Origin: Oceanimonas sp. GK1
GTDB taxonomy: Bacteria > Pseudomonadota > Gammaproteobacteria > Enterobacterales > Aeromonadaceae
Reading direction: 5' to 3'
Assembly (NCBI RefSeq): GCF_000243075.1
Contig: NC_016745.1
Span: forward strand, 3,055,001-3,119,000
Length of the DNA: 64,000 nucleotides
In this document: piece after piece, positions 47,218-57,209 of the stretch
Numbering within the stretch: position 1 is the stretch's first letter
Layout: each line of letters begins with the position of its first letter
Notes under the pieces: model-generated
What the model saw: the letters and a program-made list of their open reading frames with translations, nothing else
What the model was told of the DNA's origin: nothing
Database searches by the model: none
Program-made: the position numbers and the translations under genes

Positions 47218-50200
47218 TCATGATCCGACGGGCCTGATGCGAAAGATAGCCACATAAAGCAGCGGCACCACAATCAAGGTCAGCACGGTGGCAAAGGCCA
47301 GACCAAACATGATGGTGACCGCCATGCTCTTGAAGAAGGGATCCATCAGCAGCGGCGCTACCCCCAGTATGGTGGTAAAGGCCCCCAGAAATACCGGCCG
47401 GGCCCGGCTGACGGCGGCATCCACCACGGCGGCAAAACCCGGCTTGCCGTCGGCTCTCTCGACATCGGCCTGATCCACCAGCACAATGGCGTTTTTTACC
47501 AGCATGCCAATCAGACTGAGCAGGCCGAGAATCGCCATAAACTCAAATGGCACCTGGAATAACACCAGCCCCAGGGTCACGCCAATAATGGCCAGGGGCG
47601 CAGTCAGCCAGATCACCAGCGGCTGGCGCAGGGCGTTAAACATCACCACCACCGCCAGTATCATGGCGCTGAAACCATAGGGGGCCGACAGGGCAAGCCC
47701 TTCATTGGCTTCTTTGGAGGCTTTATCTTCTCCGTGCCATTCCAGCCGATAACCGGGCGGCAGCGTCATGGCTTCAATCTCGGGGCGCAGCCGTTCCAGC
47801 AGCGGCCCGGAAAGCTCACCGGGCAGCGGATCCGCCTGGGCCTTAATGGTGGGGAACCTGTCCACTCGGCGAATAATGGCATCCACCCATTCCAGCTGCA
47901 CCGATGTGACCAGCTGACTCACCGGCACATATTGCCTGGCGGTGGGACTGTAGACCTGCACGTTCTCCACCATGTCGGCGCTGGTGCGCTCGGCTGCCGG
48001 TGCCCGGGAAATGATAGGGATAAGCTGATCCTCTTCCCGGTACACGCCAATCTGCTCACCACTAAAGGCACGGTTAATGGCCTGGCTGATGTCGGCCAGG
48101 GTCAGTCCGGCCCGGCGGGCGGCCACTTCATCCACCACCGGGCGCAGCACCGGCACTTTTTCACGCCAGTCGTCCTGAATGGCAATGGCACCGTCGTCCT
48201 TCGCTATGATGGCCTTGGCCTCTTCCGCCAGCCGGCGCAGCACCGCCGGCTCCGGCCCCATAAAGGCGGCTTCTATTTTCTTGCCGCCGCCCCGGCCCAG
48301 CATGAATTTCCATACCTTGATGTCGGCCAGCGGATGCCGCTCGGACAGCTGCCGCTGCAGCTCTTCCACCATGTCGGCAATGTGGCCGGGATCCTCCACA
48401 TCCACCAGCAGCTGGCCATAACTGGTGTTGGGATCTTCAGGGCCGTAGGTGAGCATAAAGCGCAAGCCCCCCTGACCGATAAAGCTGGTCACATGGGTGA
48501 CCCCTTCCTGCTGTTGCACAAAGTCGCCCATGCGCGACAGCTCCGCTTCGGTTTCCCGAATGTCCGTACCCTGAGGCAGATACATGTCCACCACAAACTG
48601 GGGCCGGGCCGACTCGGGCATAAAGCCAGGCTGCACCCAGTTAAAGCCAAAAATGGCCCCGGCCAGCAGCGCCAGCAGCAGGCCGCCGGTGATGGCCCTG
48701 TGCTGCAGCGCGCTGCGCAATATTCCGCGATAACGGGCCAGCACACGCGATTCGGGAGCATTGGCCGCTGCCGGTGACACTTTCAGCAAGGTCACACACA
48801 ACAGCGGCGTGAGGGTCACCGCAAACAGCCAGCTCAGCAGCATGGAGTAAAGAATGACCCAGAACAGCGAGCCGGCGTATTCCCCCATGTCGGTCGGCGA
48901 CAGACCAATGGCGCTGAACGCCAGAATGCCCACGGCGGTACCGCCCAAAAGCGGCCACTGGGTCGCCTGCACCACGGCGGCAGCGGCGTTGTCGGCCCGC
49001 TCGCCCCTTTGCATGCGCACCAGAATGCCGTCGGTCACCACAATGGCGTTATCCACCAGCATTCCCAGGGCAATGATCAGCGCCCCGAGTGACACCCGCT
49101 GCATGGCAATACCGTCGAGCTTCATGGCGATTAGCGTGCCGGCCACGGTGAGCAGCAGCACGGCCCCCACAATGATGCCGCTGCGCAGGCCCATAAACAG
49201 CACCAGTACCAGCACCACTATGGCCACCGCCGCCGCCAGGTTGGCCACAAAGCCGTCCACCGCCTCGCGCACCGAGTCGGACTGATAGGACACTTCGTTC
49301 AGCACCATGCCAATGGGGCGTTCGCCGTCCAGCTCTGCCAGCCGGGCCCGCACCGCATCGCCCATGTTCACCACGTTGCCGCCAGCCACCTGGGAAATGC
49401 CCAGGCCAATGGCCGGCTGGCCGTCATACTTCATCAGCGCCCGGGGCGGTTCGCTCTCGGCCCGGGTAATGGTGGCCAAATCTTTAAGGAACACCACTCG
49501 ATCGCCATCCTGAGAAGTAATGGCCAGATTGCCCAGGGCCGCCACCGAGTCGGCCTGGCCTTCGGGGCTGAAATAGACCCGCTGAGGGCCGATCCGCAGG
49601 TTGCCCGCATCGCTTATCACGTTTTGCTGACGCAGGGTCTGGTAGATGTTGCCCAGAGGCACGTCCAGGCGGGCCGCCTGGGCGGCAGAAATTTCCAGAT
49701 AAATGGCTTCCTGAGGGGCCCCCAGGGTCGTGACCCGGGCCACGCCCGGCACCTGCAGCAGTTCCCGCTCCAGCCCGTGCAGATAGTCCTTGATTTGCTG
49801 CAGGGTAAAGCCTTCGCCGATGACCGCAAAAAACAGCGCATACACATCGCCAAAGTCGTCGTTCACTACCGACGGCCCCGCCCCCGGCGGCAGCTGACGC
49901 TGGGCGTCGTTCACCTTGCGCCGGAGCTTGTCCCACACCTGCTCCAGCTCCCGGGCGCTGTGGGCAAAGCGCATGTCGATTTCCACCTTCACCAGCGAGT
50001 CACCCATGCGCGATACCGAGGTCACTTCTTTCAGCTCCTGCAATTGCTGCACGGCCTCTTCAATGACTTCGGTGACCTCTTCCGCCACCTGCGCCGGCAG
50101 CGCGCCGGGGTAAGGAGTGGAGATCACCGCCTGACGGATCACAAACTCCGGATCTTCAAACCGGCCCAGGCTCTGATAACTGATGTAACCGCCCACCAGC

Positions 50201-50262
50201 AACAGCAGGCAGGTCATCCAGGCAATGGTGCGCCTGGCCAGGGTATGTTCGGCAATATTCAT
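47218..50262 (-). CDS. RND-family efflux pump inner-membrane transporter
   Basis: A 1014-residue RND transporter of the HAE-1 type, with two six-helix blocks and two large periplasmic loops. Recognisable stretches include SRMGDSLVKVEIDMRF, LGALIIALGMLVDNAIVVTDG with the proton-relay aspartate in TM4, and near the end AILGLLSLIGMLVKNAIVLVDQ. It follows its membrane fusion partner by 14 bases. No outer-membrane channel gene is adjacent, so a shared TolC is likely. The substrate is unknown. Confidence 0.9.
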   Translation of the reverse strand: MNIAEHTLARRTIAWMTCLLLLVGGYISYQSLGRFEDPEFVIRQAVISTPYPGALPAQVAEEVTEVIEEAVQQLQELKEVTSVSRMGDSLVKVEIDMRFAHSARELEQVWDKLRRKVNDAQRQLPPGAGPSVVNDDFGDVYALFFAVIGEGFTLQQIKDYLHGLERELLQVPGVARVTTLGAPQEAIYLEISAAQAARLDVPLGNIYQTLRQQNVISDAGNLRIGPQRVYFSPEGQADSVAALGNLAITSQDGDRVVFLKDLATITRAESEPPRALMKYDGQPAIGLGISQVAGGNVVNMGDAVRARLAELDGERPIGMVLNEVSYQSDSVREAVDGFVANLAAAVAIVVLVLVLFMGLRSGIIVGAVLLLTVAGTLIAMKLDGIAMQRVSLGALIIALGMLVDNAIVVTDGILVRMQRGERADNAAAAVVQATQWPLLGGTAVGILAFSAIGLSPTDMGEYAGSLFWVILYSMLLSWLFAVTLTPLLCVTLLKVSPAAANAPESRVLARYRGILRSALQHRAITGGLLLALLAGAIFGFNWVQPGFMPESARPQFVVDMYLPQGTDIRETEAELSRMGDFVQQQEGVTHVTSFIGQGGLRFMLTYGPEDPNTSYGQLLVDVEDPGHIADMVEELQRQLSERHPLADIKVWKFMLGRGGGKKIEAAFMGPEPAVLRRLAEEAKAIIAKDDGAIAIQDDWREKVPVLRPVVDEVAARRAGLTLADISQAINRAFSGEQIGVYREEDQLIPIISRAPAAERTSADMVENVQVYSPTARQYVPVSQLVTSVQLEWVDAIIRRVDRFPTIKAQADPLPGELSGPLLERLRPEIEAMTLPPGYRLEWHGEDKASKEANEGLALSAPYGFSAMILAVVVMFNALRQPLVIWLTAPLAIIGVTLGLVLFQVPFEFMAILGLLSLIGMLVKNAIVLVDQADVERADGKPGFAAVVDAAVSRARPVFLGAFTTILGVAPLLMDPFFKSMAVTIMFGLAFATVLTLIVVPLLYVAIFRIRPVGS

Positions 50263-50276
50263 GCACAGATCCTTGT

Positions 50277-51338
50277 TCAGGGAGTGGACAGCATGGGGCG
50301 CACTTTCATGCCTTCCCGCAACTGACTGACGCCGGCGGTGACAATACGCTCACCGGTATTCAAGCCCTGGTTCACCACCACGTGGTCGCCCTGAATGGGC
50401 CCAAGGATCACCGGCTGGCGCTCCACCCGGCTGCTCTCCGCGTTCACCTTCCACACGCTGGTGTCGCCATCGGGACCGGCCACCACCGCCCGTAGCGGTA
50501 TGGTGACCGGACCGGGCGGCCCCTGCTTCACCGCGTTAGGCATGATTTCTACCGACATGCCCGGCAACAGGGTAAAGCCGGGCTCGGCATCCAGCGCCAG
50601 CACGGCTTCATAGCTCTGGGTTTGGGGATCCGCCTCGGCAGAAAATGACTTCAGCCGCACCGGCAGCGGTTGCTCGGGCCTGTCGGCAAACACCGCCTGA
50701 CCTTCCACCTGTCTGGGGGCGGTGCGCACCACCCGCTCGGGCACGCTGATCACAATTTCCAGATTCTGGGTGTCCTGCAGGCTGACCACCGGCTGCTTGG
50801 CCTGAATATTGCTGAAATTTTCCACCTGACGGCGGGTGATGACGCCACTGAACGGGGCCAGCAAGCGGGTGTCGTCCATGTCCTTTTTGGCGGCCAGGTA
50901 ACCGGCCCTGGCCACTTCCATGGCGGTACGCTTCTGATCCACTTCGGCCCGGGCCACCGCCTGACTTTGCTGCCAGATGCGGTTAACCCGGTTGTAATCG
51001 GTGCGGGCCTTGTTGTATTCGGCTTCGGTGGAATTCAGCCGGATTTGATAGTTTTCGCCATCGAGCCGGGCCACCAGAGTGCCCTGCTCCACCCGCTGGC
51101 CTTCCTGCACCGGCAGCTCGACAATGCGACCGGGCACGTTAAAGGCCAGCTCCGCCCGCTGCACCGCCCGTACCCGGCCGGGAAAACGCAGGCTGCTGTC
51201 GCCGCTGCCGGCACCGACCTGCATGATTTGCGCCGGGCGCACGGTTTCTTCATCAGTGGCCGGCGGCGCTTTTTGTTCACAGCCGGCCAGCAGTGCCGCT
51301 GCTCCCAGCAGGACGACCAAGGCGTGTTTCATTCCCAT
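50277..51338 (-). CDS. RND efflux periplasmic adaptor lipoprotein
   Basis: A 353-residue membrane fusion protein. The signal sequence ends in the lipobox LLAGC, so it is probably anchored in the inner membrane. The biotinyl-lipoyl halves are visible as GRIVELPVQEGQRVEQGTLVARLDGE and TRLLAPFSGVITRRQVENF, flanking a helical hairpin. It is upstream of the RND pump in the same operon and divergent from a small winged-helix regulator gene. Confidence 0.92.
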   Translation of the reverse strand: MGMKHALVVLLGAAALLAGCEQKAPPATDEETVRPAQIMQVGAGSGDSSLRFPGRVRAVQRAELAFNVPGRIVELPVQEGQRVEQGTLVARLDGENYQIRLNSTEAEYNKARTDYNRVNRIWQQSQAVARAEVDQKRTAMEVARAGYLAAKKDMDDTRLLAPFSGVITRRQVENFSNIQAKQPVVSLQDTQNLEIVISVPERVVRTAPRQVEGQAVFADRPEQPLPVRLKSFSAEADPQTQSYEAVLALDAEPGFTLLPGMSVEIMPNAVKQGPPGPVTIPLRAVVAGPDGDTSVWKVNAESSRVERQPVILGPIQGDHVVVNQGLNTGERIVTAGVSQLREGMKVRPMLSTP

Positions 51339-51500
51339 GGCATGATCACTCTTGTGTTATTTGAGTCTGGTTTGGCATTAATCGGGGTCGAAAAGATTGA
51401 GCTGTCAGTTAGTGTCGGCCAAAGCCGGCTTGCCAACAAGGTTGCTGTCGCCCAGAATGGGTCATCGTTTTTTCTTTTTTTTCAGAAAGATATAAAAACC

Positions 51501-51938
51501 ATGGCGATAGATGACGATCATCTGACCACCCATTTCGGACGCATCTGGCCGGCCCATGTGGAGGCATTGACCGGCCTGCTGATCCAGCTGCGGCAGCAGT
51601 TTGACGGCGATCTCGACTTAATGCTGATCCTGGGCATTATCGGCACCCGTGCTCAGCCCGCGCGTCAGGCCAGTGCCATGACCTATGCCCAGTTTATGGC
51701 CGGCGAACGGCCCACCCCGGCGGGACGGCCCATCAATATTCAGTCGGTGGCGGAGTGCAGCGGCATGGCCCGGGAGACGGTGCGCAGAAAGGTGAGCAAA
51801 CTGGAACAAATGAGGCTGATCACTCGGGAAGCCAACGGCAATCTGCTGGTTACGCCAGAGGCCACCCGTGCACTGACGCCGGCGACCGAAGCCAGCCTGC
51901 GTTATATGGCGGAAATGCGACAGCATTTTGTGGCATGA
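51501..51938 (+). CDS. Small winged-helix regulator divergent from the RND pump
   Basis: A 145-residue protein whose C-terminal half is a winged helix-turn-helix (GRPINIQSVAECSGMARETVRRKVSKLEQMRLI), of the kind seen in Crp- or Iron-dependent-type regulators. The N-terminal half is a short helical region (EALTGLLIQLRQQFDGDLDLMLILGIIG). Its position, divergent from the adaptor gene with a 162-base gap, suggests it controls the pump. I do not recognise a named family member. Confidence 0.7.
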   Translation: MAIDDDHLTTHFGRIWPAHVEALTGLLIQLRQQFDGDLDLMLILGIIGTRAQPARQASAMTYAQFMAGERPTPAGRPINIQSVAECSGMARETVRRKVSKLEQMRLITREANGNLLVTPEATRALTPATEASLRYMAEMRQHFVA

Positions 51939-51939
51939 G

Positions 51940-52083
51940 CAGAAAGCTCACCAGCGCGAAGCCGGTCGTGAGCACTGCCGCGGCCTCGTGGCCGAGCCCG
52001 GCGGCGACGCCGATGGTGGCGGTCAGCCAGATGCCCGCCGCCTGGCTTCGCGATGGAGTGTGTCTGATTTCGAGCCGTGACCG
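51940..52083 (-). pseudogene. Remnant of an MgtC/SapB-type membrane protein gene
   Basis: On the minus strand this stretch reads in one frame as SQAAGIWLTATIGVAAGLGH followed by EAAAVLTTGFALVSFLL. That resembles the conserved AAxIWxTAAIGxAAG segment of MgtC/SapB family proteins. There is no start, the upstream part of the protein is missing, and the frame runs into the end of the regulator gene at 51938. It is a truncated piece left at a junction. The similarity is by eye. Confidence 0.5.
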
Positions 52084-52093
52084 GCATGGCGGT

Positions 52094-53116
52094 TCACTGC
52101 GTGACGTCGAAGCGCAGCATGCCGATCATCTGCCCGGCCTCGGTCACGACCCGTACGCGCCAGCGGCCTTCGGGGTTGCCGGGGAAGTTGCGCTTGTGGG
52201 TCCAGGCGCGGTAGCCCGCTTCGCGCCCTCCGCTTATGTCCAGCGGAATGCGGTCGACGCGCCGGCCGTTGTGCTCCCAGACATGGTAGATGCGCTCCTT
52301 CAAACCGCGCGGTGCGTTAATCGCGGTAAAGGCATAAAGCCCGTTGTCGTGCAGTTCCCGGCTGGACAGCTGGCGCAGGCGGTTACCGGGTTTGCGCGAG
52401 GCATCGTCGATGCTCATGGTCACGGCGACATCGGTCAGCCACAACGTCGCCGGAGGAACCCAGATGCGACCTAGCCAGCCCACCAGCCCGACACTAAGCG
52501 CGAGCAACGGGATAGCGATCAGGCTTTTCCAGTTCCATTCGGGAAAGAAGCTGAGCAGGCTGGGCAAGGCCAGCAGCACGGCAATGATCAGCGAACAGAG
52601 GTAACTCTGCGGCGTGGACAGGTGAAAGATGATCGGCAGCGCCGTCAGCAGGACCGCGAACAGCGTCAGCGCATGGAAAGCCAGATAGATCCAGCGGCGC
52701 GGCGCCAGCCATTGGTAATACAGCGGATCGATCAGCGAGATCAGCGCGGCGATGCCCAGCAGCACCGTGAACGCCGACTGGCCGCTGTTCCAGGTGGTGG
52801 TGATGAAGAAGAACGGGATGATGAAGAACAGGCTTTCCTGATGCACCATTTGCGTGACGTAACGCAGTAGTGGAGGCGGGACCTTCCAGCCGAACCGGCG
52901 CTCCACGCCGCGGCGCAGGCTGTTTTCCAGCATCAGCCAGAGCCAGCTGGCCAGCATCACCGCCGCGATCACCTTCGCCAGCCCAGCATGGCGCTCCACC
53001 AGAACGAAGCTGGCAACGCCCGAGCAGAACCCGAACAGCGCGACGACGCCCGGATAGCGCAGGATCAGGCGCGAGGCCAGATTGAAAAGGCCGGCAAGGC
53101 GGGATTTCAGCAGCAT
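52094..53116 (-). CDS. DUF5924/DUF2914-type membrane protein
   Basis: A 340-residue protein. The first 215 residues hold seven or so hydrophobic segments. The C-terminal 120 residues form a soluble DUF2914-like domain (VTMSIDDASRKPGNRLRQL, HVWEHNGRRVDRIPLDISGG, GRWRVRVVTEAGQMIGMLRF). The function of these families is not known. It lies beside the MgtC-like remnant and reads apart from both neighbours, so it may be an acquired segment. Confidence 0.7.
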   Translation of the reverse strand: MLLKSRLAGLFNLASRLILRYPGVVALFGFCSGVASFVLVERHAGLAKVIAAVMLASWLWLMLENSLRRGVERRFGWKVPPPLLRYVTQMVHQESLFFIIPFFFITTTWNSGQSAFTVLLGIAALISLIDPLYYQWLAPRRWIYLAFHALTLFAVLLTALPIIFHLSTPQSYLCSLIIAVLLALPSLLSFFPEWNWKSLIAIPLLALSVGLVGWLGRIWVPPATLWLTDVAVTMSIDDASRKPGNRLRQLSSRELHDNGLYAFTAINAPRGLKERIYHVWEHNGRRVDRIPLDISGGREAGYRAWTHKRNFPGNPEGRWRVRVVTEAGQMIGMLRFDVTQ

Positions 53117-53239
53117 CTCGGTTTCACGTTAAGCGGTGCCTTCTATGAGTATCGGTGCCGGCTGCGAGCGCGGGCTGGTCGCCTGACGATCGTGACTCAT
53201 GCGGCCTGTGCAACAGGCCTATCAACCGGCTATTGGCCG

Positions 53240-54355
53240 TTATTTTTCAGCCCCAAACCGCGCCAACTGCATTTCCTTTAGCCGGCTCAGGGTACGGCGA
53301 AACGGAAACGCCAGGGCGCCGTCCTGATAGAGTTCCTCCATCGGCACCGCCGCCTCAAGGTACAGCGGTATACCTCTGTCATAGCATTCATCCACCAGGG
53401 CGATAAAGCGGCGCACGCCGTCGTCCTGGCGGGACAGCACCGGCAGCCTACGATCGCCGGCGGCCACCTGCACGGCGCCGTCTTCGGTGCCCCGGGCAAT
53501 GCCAGCCTGCCGGCGGTCACAACTGAGCCGGGGCACCGCACCCAACAGCACCTGGTCAAACCGGTCACACAACGCGATAAAATCCTGGGCTGCCAATGGC
53601 TGCTCACACAGGTCCGCATAACGGCACCAGAGCACCCGCTTATGGCGCCCCAGCACGGGTATGGAGCGGTTGCCCAGAATAACAGGCTCGCAATTTTGCT
53701 CCGTGCCCGCCAGTTGCTCAAACACCCCAGCCAGCGCCTTCGCATCCTGCACCCAGTAACGCTGCTGCGGCCGGCCCGGATGCAGGCGGTGATCCTGCTC
53801 GCCATGTACCGCCACCACTTGCATATGCTCCGTCATGGCCGCCACCGCCGGCAAAAACTGCGCTCGGTTGAAGCCGTCCGCATACAGTCCCTCGGGCGGC
53901 TGGTTGGAGGTGGTCACCAGCACCAGCCCCTGCTCGAACAGGTGGCGCAGCAGCCGGCCGAGCAGCATGGCATCGCCAATGTCACTCACAAACAACTCGT
54001 CCAGACACAGCACCCGCACCTCGGCGCTCATTTCCCGGGCCAGTACCTTCAGTGGCTCTTCGGTGCCGGTGAGCTGAAACAGCCGTTTGTGCAGTTGCTG
54101 CATAAAATGATGAAAATGCAGCCGCCGGGCGGGCACACCGGCGCTGTGCAGGCTGGCAAAAAAGCGGTCCATCAGCCAGGTCTTGCCCCGCCCTACCGGT
54201 CCCCACAGATACACGCCGCCGGTCGCGGCCTCCCCCGCCAGCAGGCGGCGGTAACAGCCTTCCAGCCACTCGACGGCGTGGCGCTGGGCGGCATCGTCGG
54301 CAAACCCGGACTCCAGGGCGGCAAGCCAGGCGGCATGGGGGGATAACAGGGTCAT
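53240..54355 (-). CDS. zapE: Cell division protein ZapE (AFG1-like ATPase)
   Basis: A 371-residue AAA-type P-loop ATPase of the AFG1/LACE1 family. Walker A is GPVGRGKT at 52-59 and Walker B ends in DE at 119-120 (VLCLDELFVSD). The family stretch LHFHHFMQQLHKRL lies between them. ZapE in E. coli destabilises FtsZ polymers and is needed under heat or low oxygen. Usual ATP-dependent residues and length are kept. Confidence 0.9.
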   Translation of the reverse strand: MTLLSPHAAWLAALESGFADDAAQRHAVEWLEGCYRRLLAGEAATGGVYLWGPVGRGKTWLMDRFFASLHSAGVPARRLHFHHFMQQLHKRLFQLTGTEEPLKVLAREMSAEVRVLCLDELFVSDIGDAMLLGRLLRHLFEQGLVLVTTSNQPPEGLYADGFNRAQFLPAVAAMTEHMQVVAVHGEQDHRLHPGRPQQRYWVQDAKALAGVFEQLAGTEQNCEPVILGNRSIPVLGRHKRVLWCRYADLCEQPLAAQDFIALCDRFDQVLLGAVPRLSCDRRQAGIARGTEDGAVQVAAGDRRLPVLSRQDDGVRRFIALVDECYDRGIPLYLEAAVPMEELYQDGALAFPFRRTLSRLKEMQLARFGAEK

Positions 54356-54539
54356 GGCTCCTCTCTACAAAATGCAGCGTCTTCAACTCGAAGTCCGTCA
54401 CTGTACTCGATTTGGTAACATGATACCTTCTGCCGTTCATCGTCCGAAGGCGGCCCCTCACGGGTACGGCCGTCTCTTTCCGGGTAAATCTTGCGATGCT
54501 CCGGTTACGACGGCCGCCTACCCACCACCCGAGGCCCAG

Positions 54540-55469
54540 ATGATAGAGAACCGAATCAAGTTCCGTCACTTGCAATGCTTTATTGAAGTCGCCCGCCAGA
54601 ACAGTGTGAGCCGGGCAGCGGATATTCTGTCGCTGACCCAGCCGGCGGTATCCAAGAAGCTGAAAGAGCTGGAAGACATGCTGAACGTGCAGTTGCTAAA
54701 GCGCAGCAAGAAAGGAGTTGAACTGACCCAGTTTGGCGAGCTGTTCCTCAGGTATGCGGGGGCCAGCATGACCGCCCTGCGTGAAGGCACCGAATCCATA
54801 GTACAGGCCCAGCAGCAGGGCAAAACGCGCCTCAGCGTGGGCGTGTTGCCCACCGTGGCCGCCAGCATGTTGCCAAAAGCCGTCATGCATTTCCGTAGCG
54901 CGGGCATGGAGGTGACCCTTAATCTGGTATCCGGCCCCAACACCCTGCTGCTGGGGCAGTTGCGGGTGGGCGAGCTGGATCTGGTGGTTGGCCGGCTGGC
55001 CGAGCCGGAGTTGATGACCGGGCTCTCGTTCCAGCACCTTTATTCGGAACGCATTACCTTTGTGGTCCGCCCCGGCCATCCCCTGCTGGACAGAGATCCC
55101 TTCAATATTCAGGCGCTGCGTGACTTCAACGTGCTCTTCCCCACCAGGGAGTCCATTATCGCCGCCTCGGCAGAGCGCTTCCTGATCTCCCGGGGCGTGG
55201 GGCTGCCACAGGACCGCATTGAAACCATTTCAGACTCGTTCAGCAAGGAATATATTCGCCAGACCGATGCCATCTGGATCATCTCCCGGGGGGTTGTCGC
55301 CAGGGAAATAGAAGAAGGCGAGCTGATGGAGCTGCCGCTGGATACACGGGACACTCTGGGCCCGGTCGGGCTGACCGTCAGGGCCGACAGCCTTCCCACG
55401 CCGGCGCTTCAGCTGTTCATGAACAGCGTGCGCCATGCGGCGGCGGCCATCGGCGAAAAAGAACCCTGA
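54540..55469 (+). CDS. pcaQ: LysR-type protocatechuate regulator, PcaQ-like
   Basis: A 309-residue LysR-family activator. The start MIENRIKFRHLQCFIEVARQNSV resembles the opening of PcaQ/GbpR regulators, and the helix-turn-helix RAADILSLTQPAVSKKLKELEDML follows. GAGG stands six bases before the ATG. PcaQ activates pca genes in response to beta-carboxymuconate-type intermediates. Here pch genes lie next to it and pca genes follow; a PcaQ-like palindrome lies before pcaL. Confidence 0.72.
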   Translation: MIENRIKFRHLQCFIEVARQNSVSRAADILSLTQPAVSKKLKELEDMLNVQLLKRSKKGVELTQFGELFLRYAGASMTALREGTESIVQAQQQGKTRLSVGVLPTVAASMLPKAVMHFRSAGMEVTLNLVSGPNTLLLGQLRVGELDLVVGRLAEPELMTGLSFQHLYSERITFVVRPGHPLLDRDPFNIQALRDFNVLFPTRESIIAASAERFLISRGVGLPQDRIETISDSFSKEYIRQTDAIWIISRGVVAREIEEGELMELPLDTRDTLGPVGLTVRADSLPTPALQLFMNSVRHAAAAIGEKEP

Positions 55470-55534
55470 CGGCCCGGTCGTTCCGGCGCAGCCGGGCGGT
55501 GGCGCTGCACCAAAGGCCGCGCCCGCAACAGCCA

Positions 55535-55590
55535 TAAAAAAGGCCGGCGCAGCAGTCCTTGCCAAAGGCTGCCGTACCGGCCGTTTTTTT
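55535..55590. terminator. Bidirectional terminator between pcaQ and pchF
   Basis: GGCCGG and CCGGCC, with an inner GCAGC/GCTGC pairing, are flanked by seven A residues on the left and seven T residues on the right. It can end both converging transcripts. Confidence 0.88.
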
Positions 55591-55623
55591 ATGGCAGGGT
55601 ACCGTGGCACCCTGCGTGTCGGC

Positions 55624-57195
55624 TTACCAGTCGTTGAACTTGTCGAGATCGATACCGGACTTGCCCGGGGCCAGGATGTTGTTGGGATCCAGGGCCTTTT
55701 TGAGGGTATGCTCCAGGCGACGTTTCACCGGACCATAGCTCTGGGCAACCCGCTCCATAAAGCGGGTGTTCACCCGGTATACAGCGTAACCGCGCTTTTC
55801 GAACTCATCGAGCAGCTCATTGAAGCATGCGTCGGCCCGCTTGGTTTCTTCCGGGTTGGTGCGGTCATAGAGCACGTCGATCACGTGGTGCATGTCGCGC
55901 CAGCCCACAATAAACTCGCCCACGTAATCCAGGCCGTGCTTGTTCAGGATCTGCTTGGCCAGGGCGTACTGCTTGTCGCACTCACTGCCCCGGGCCTGGC
56001 TGACCGGCGCAAACCACATGGAGCCGCCGCCCCCGCGCCAGTTGTACAGGCCAAATTCGCGCAGGTTGGGCACCCCCGACATCAGCTTGGCCCGGTAGGT
56101 GAAGGGCTCGGTGCCACCGGCTTCTTCCTCGGTAATGATCTTGCCCTTGCCCAGCTGTTTCAGCGCCCCGGTCACTATGTTCCAGTTCACCGCCACCTGC
56201 TCCGGGGTGCCGTACAGCGCGCAGTACACGTTCCAGGCGCCCAGGTGCTTGTCTTTCTGAATTTGCTTGAGAATGGCGTCCGAAGTGGCTCCCGGCTCGC
56301 TGGTGTAGTCGGCGCGACGTACTCCGGCGGTGGAGGCTTCCCAGAGCACGCCGGCGATCACCACCGAGTTGGGGATCACCTGGTTGATGCGCAGCGGGCG
56401 AATAAACTCGACGATCTCGGCGATGTCGGTCTCTTCCTCAAACTGGATCTCAAACGGCTTGATCACCGGCGGCTTGGGCATCAGCCAGAAGCCCAGCTTG
56501 GTACAGATGCCGTAGTTGGCCTGGGTAAACATGCCATCCAGGGTTGGACCATAGCCCCACTTGAAGACCTGCCAGGCGTTGTCACCTTCCACGCCGCCCA
56601 TGCCGGTGCGGTAAATATCGCCGTTGGCCAGCACCAGCTCCATGCCGCACTGCATCAGGAAGTGCTCACCGTAGGGGGTATAGCCCACGCCCCGATCCAT
56701 GGTGTTGCCCAGGGGGCCGGCAATGGCCGAAGGCGCCGAGAACGACAGCATCAGCGGAATGTTGTTTTCCTGCAGATAGTCATACAGTTGCTGGTAGGTG
56801 ACCCCCGGCTCAACCAGGGCGGTACCCAGCTCGGCGTCCACATGGATGATCTTGTTCATCTTTTTCAGATCGAGAATGATCTGGCCGCGATGGTGGGGCG
56901 CGGTACTGCCGTAACCGAAGTTGCGGCCGGTAGACACCGTCCACACCGGGATCTTGTGTTCATTACAGATCCTGACCACCCCCTGGATCTGCTCCACCGT
57001 GGTGGCGGTCACGGCGGCGGACGGCGCATGCTCGGCGTCCTCGCTGGGCATCATGATCTTGTTGTAGGGCTTGAGCTGGGCGTCTTCCACCAGCACGTTC
57101 TCGTTACCCAGCAGGGCCCGGAACTTCTCGATAGCCTGATGGAACTCCCCCTGCTCAACATCGCGGGGCAATACCTTGTAATTTTGTTCACTCAT
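55624..57195 (-). CDS. pchF: p-Cresol methylhydroxylase flavoprotein subunit PchF
   Basis: Oxidises p-cresol to 4-hydroxybenzyl alcohol and then 4-hydroxybenzaldehyde in the periplasm, passing electrons to cytochrome PchC. The 523-residue protein belongs to the vanillyl-alcohol oxidase flavoprotein family. The FAD domain shows STGRNFGYGSTAP and the C-terminal VNTRFMERVAQSYGPVKRRLEHTLKK. Tyr384, in FGLYNWRGGGG, is at the same number as the tyrosine that covalently holds FAD in Pseudomonas putida PchF. It is the last gene of the pchA-C-X-F unit. Confidence 0.88.
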   Translation of the reverse strand: MSEQNYKVLPRDVEQGEFHQAIEKFRALLGNENVLVEDAQLKPYNKIMMPSEDAEHAPSAAVTATTVEQIQGVVRICNEHKIPVWTVSTGRNFGYGSTAPHHRGQIILDLKKMNKIIHVDAELGTALVEPGVTYQQLYDYLQENNIPLMLSFSAPSAIAGPLGNTMDRGVGYTPYGEHFLMQCGMELVLANGDIYRTGMGGVEGDNAWQVFKWGYGPTLDGMFTQANYGICTKLGFWLMPKPPVIKPFEIQFEEETDIAEIVEFIRPLRINQVIPNSVVIAGVLWEASTAGVRRADYTSEPGATSDAILKQIQKDKHLGAWNVYCALYGTPEQVAVNWNIVTGALKQLGKGKIITEEEAGGTEPFTYRAKLMSGVPNLREFGLYNWRGGGGSMWFAPVSQARGSECDKQYALAKQILNKHGLDYVGEFIVGWRDMHHVIDVLYDRTNPEETKRADACFNELLDEFEKRGYAVYRVNTRFMERVAQSYGPVKRRLEHTLKKALDPNNILAPGKSGIDLDKFNDW

Positions 57196-57209
57196 GAGAT
57201 GGGCTTCCT

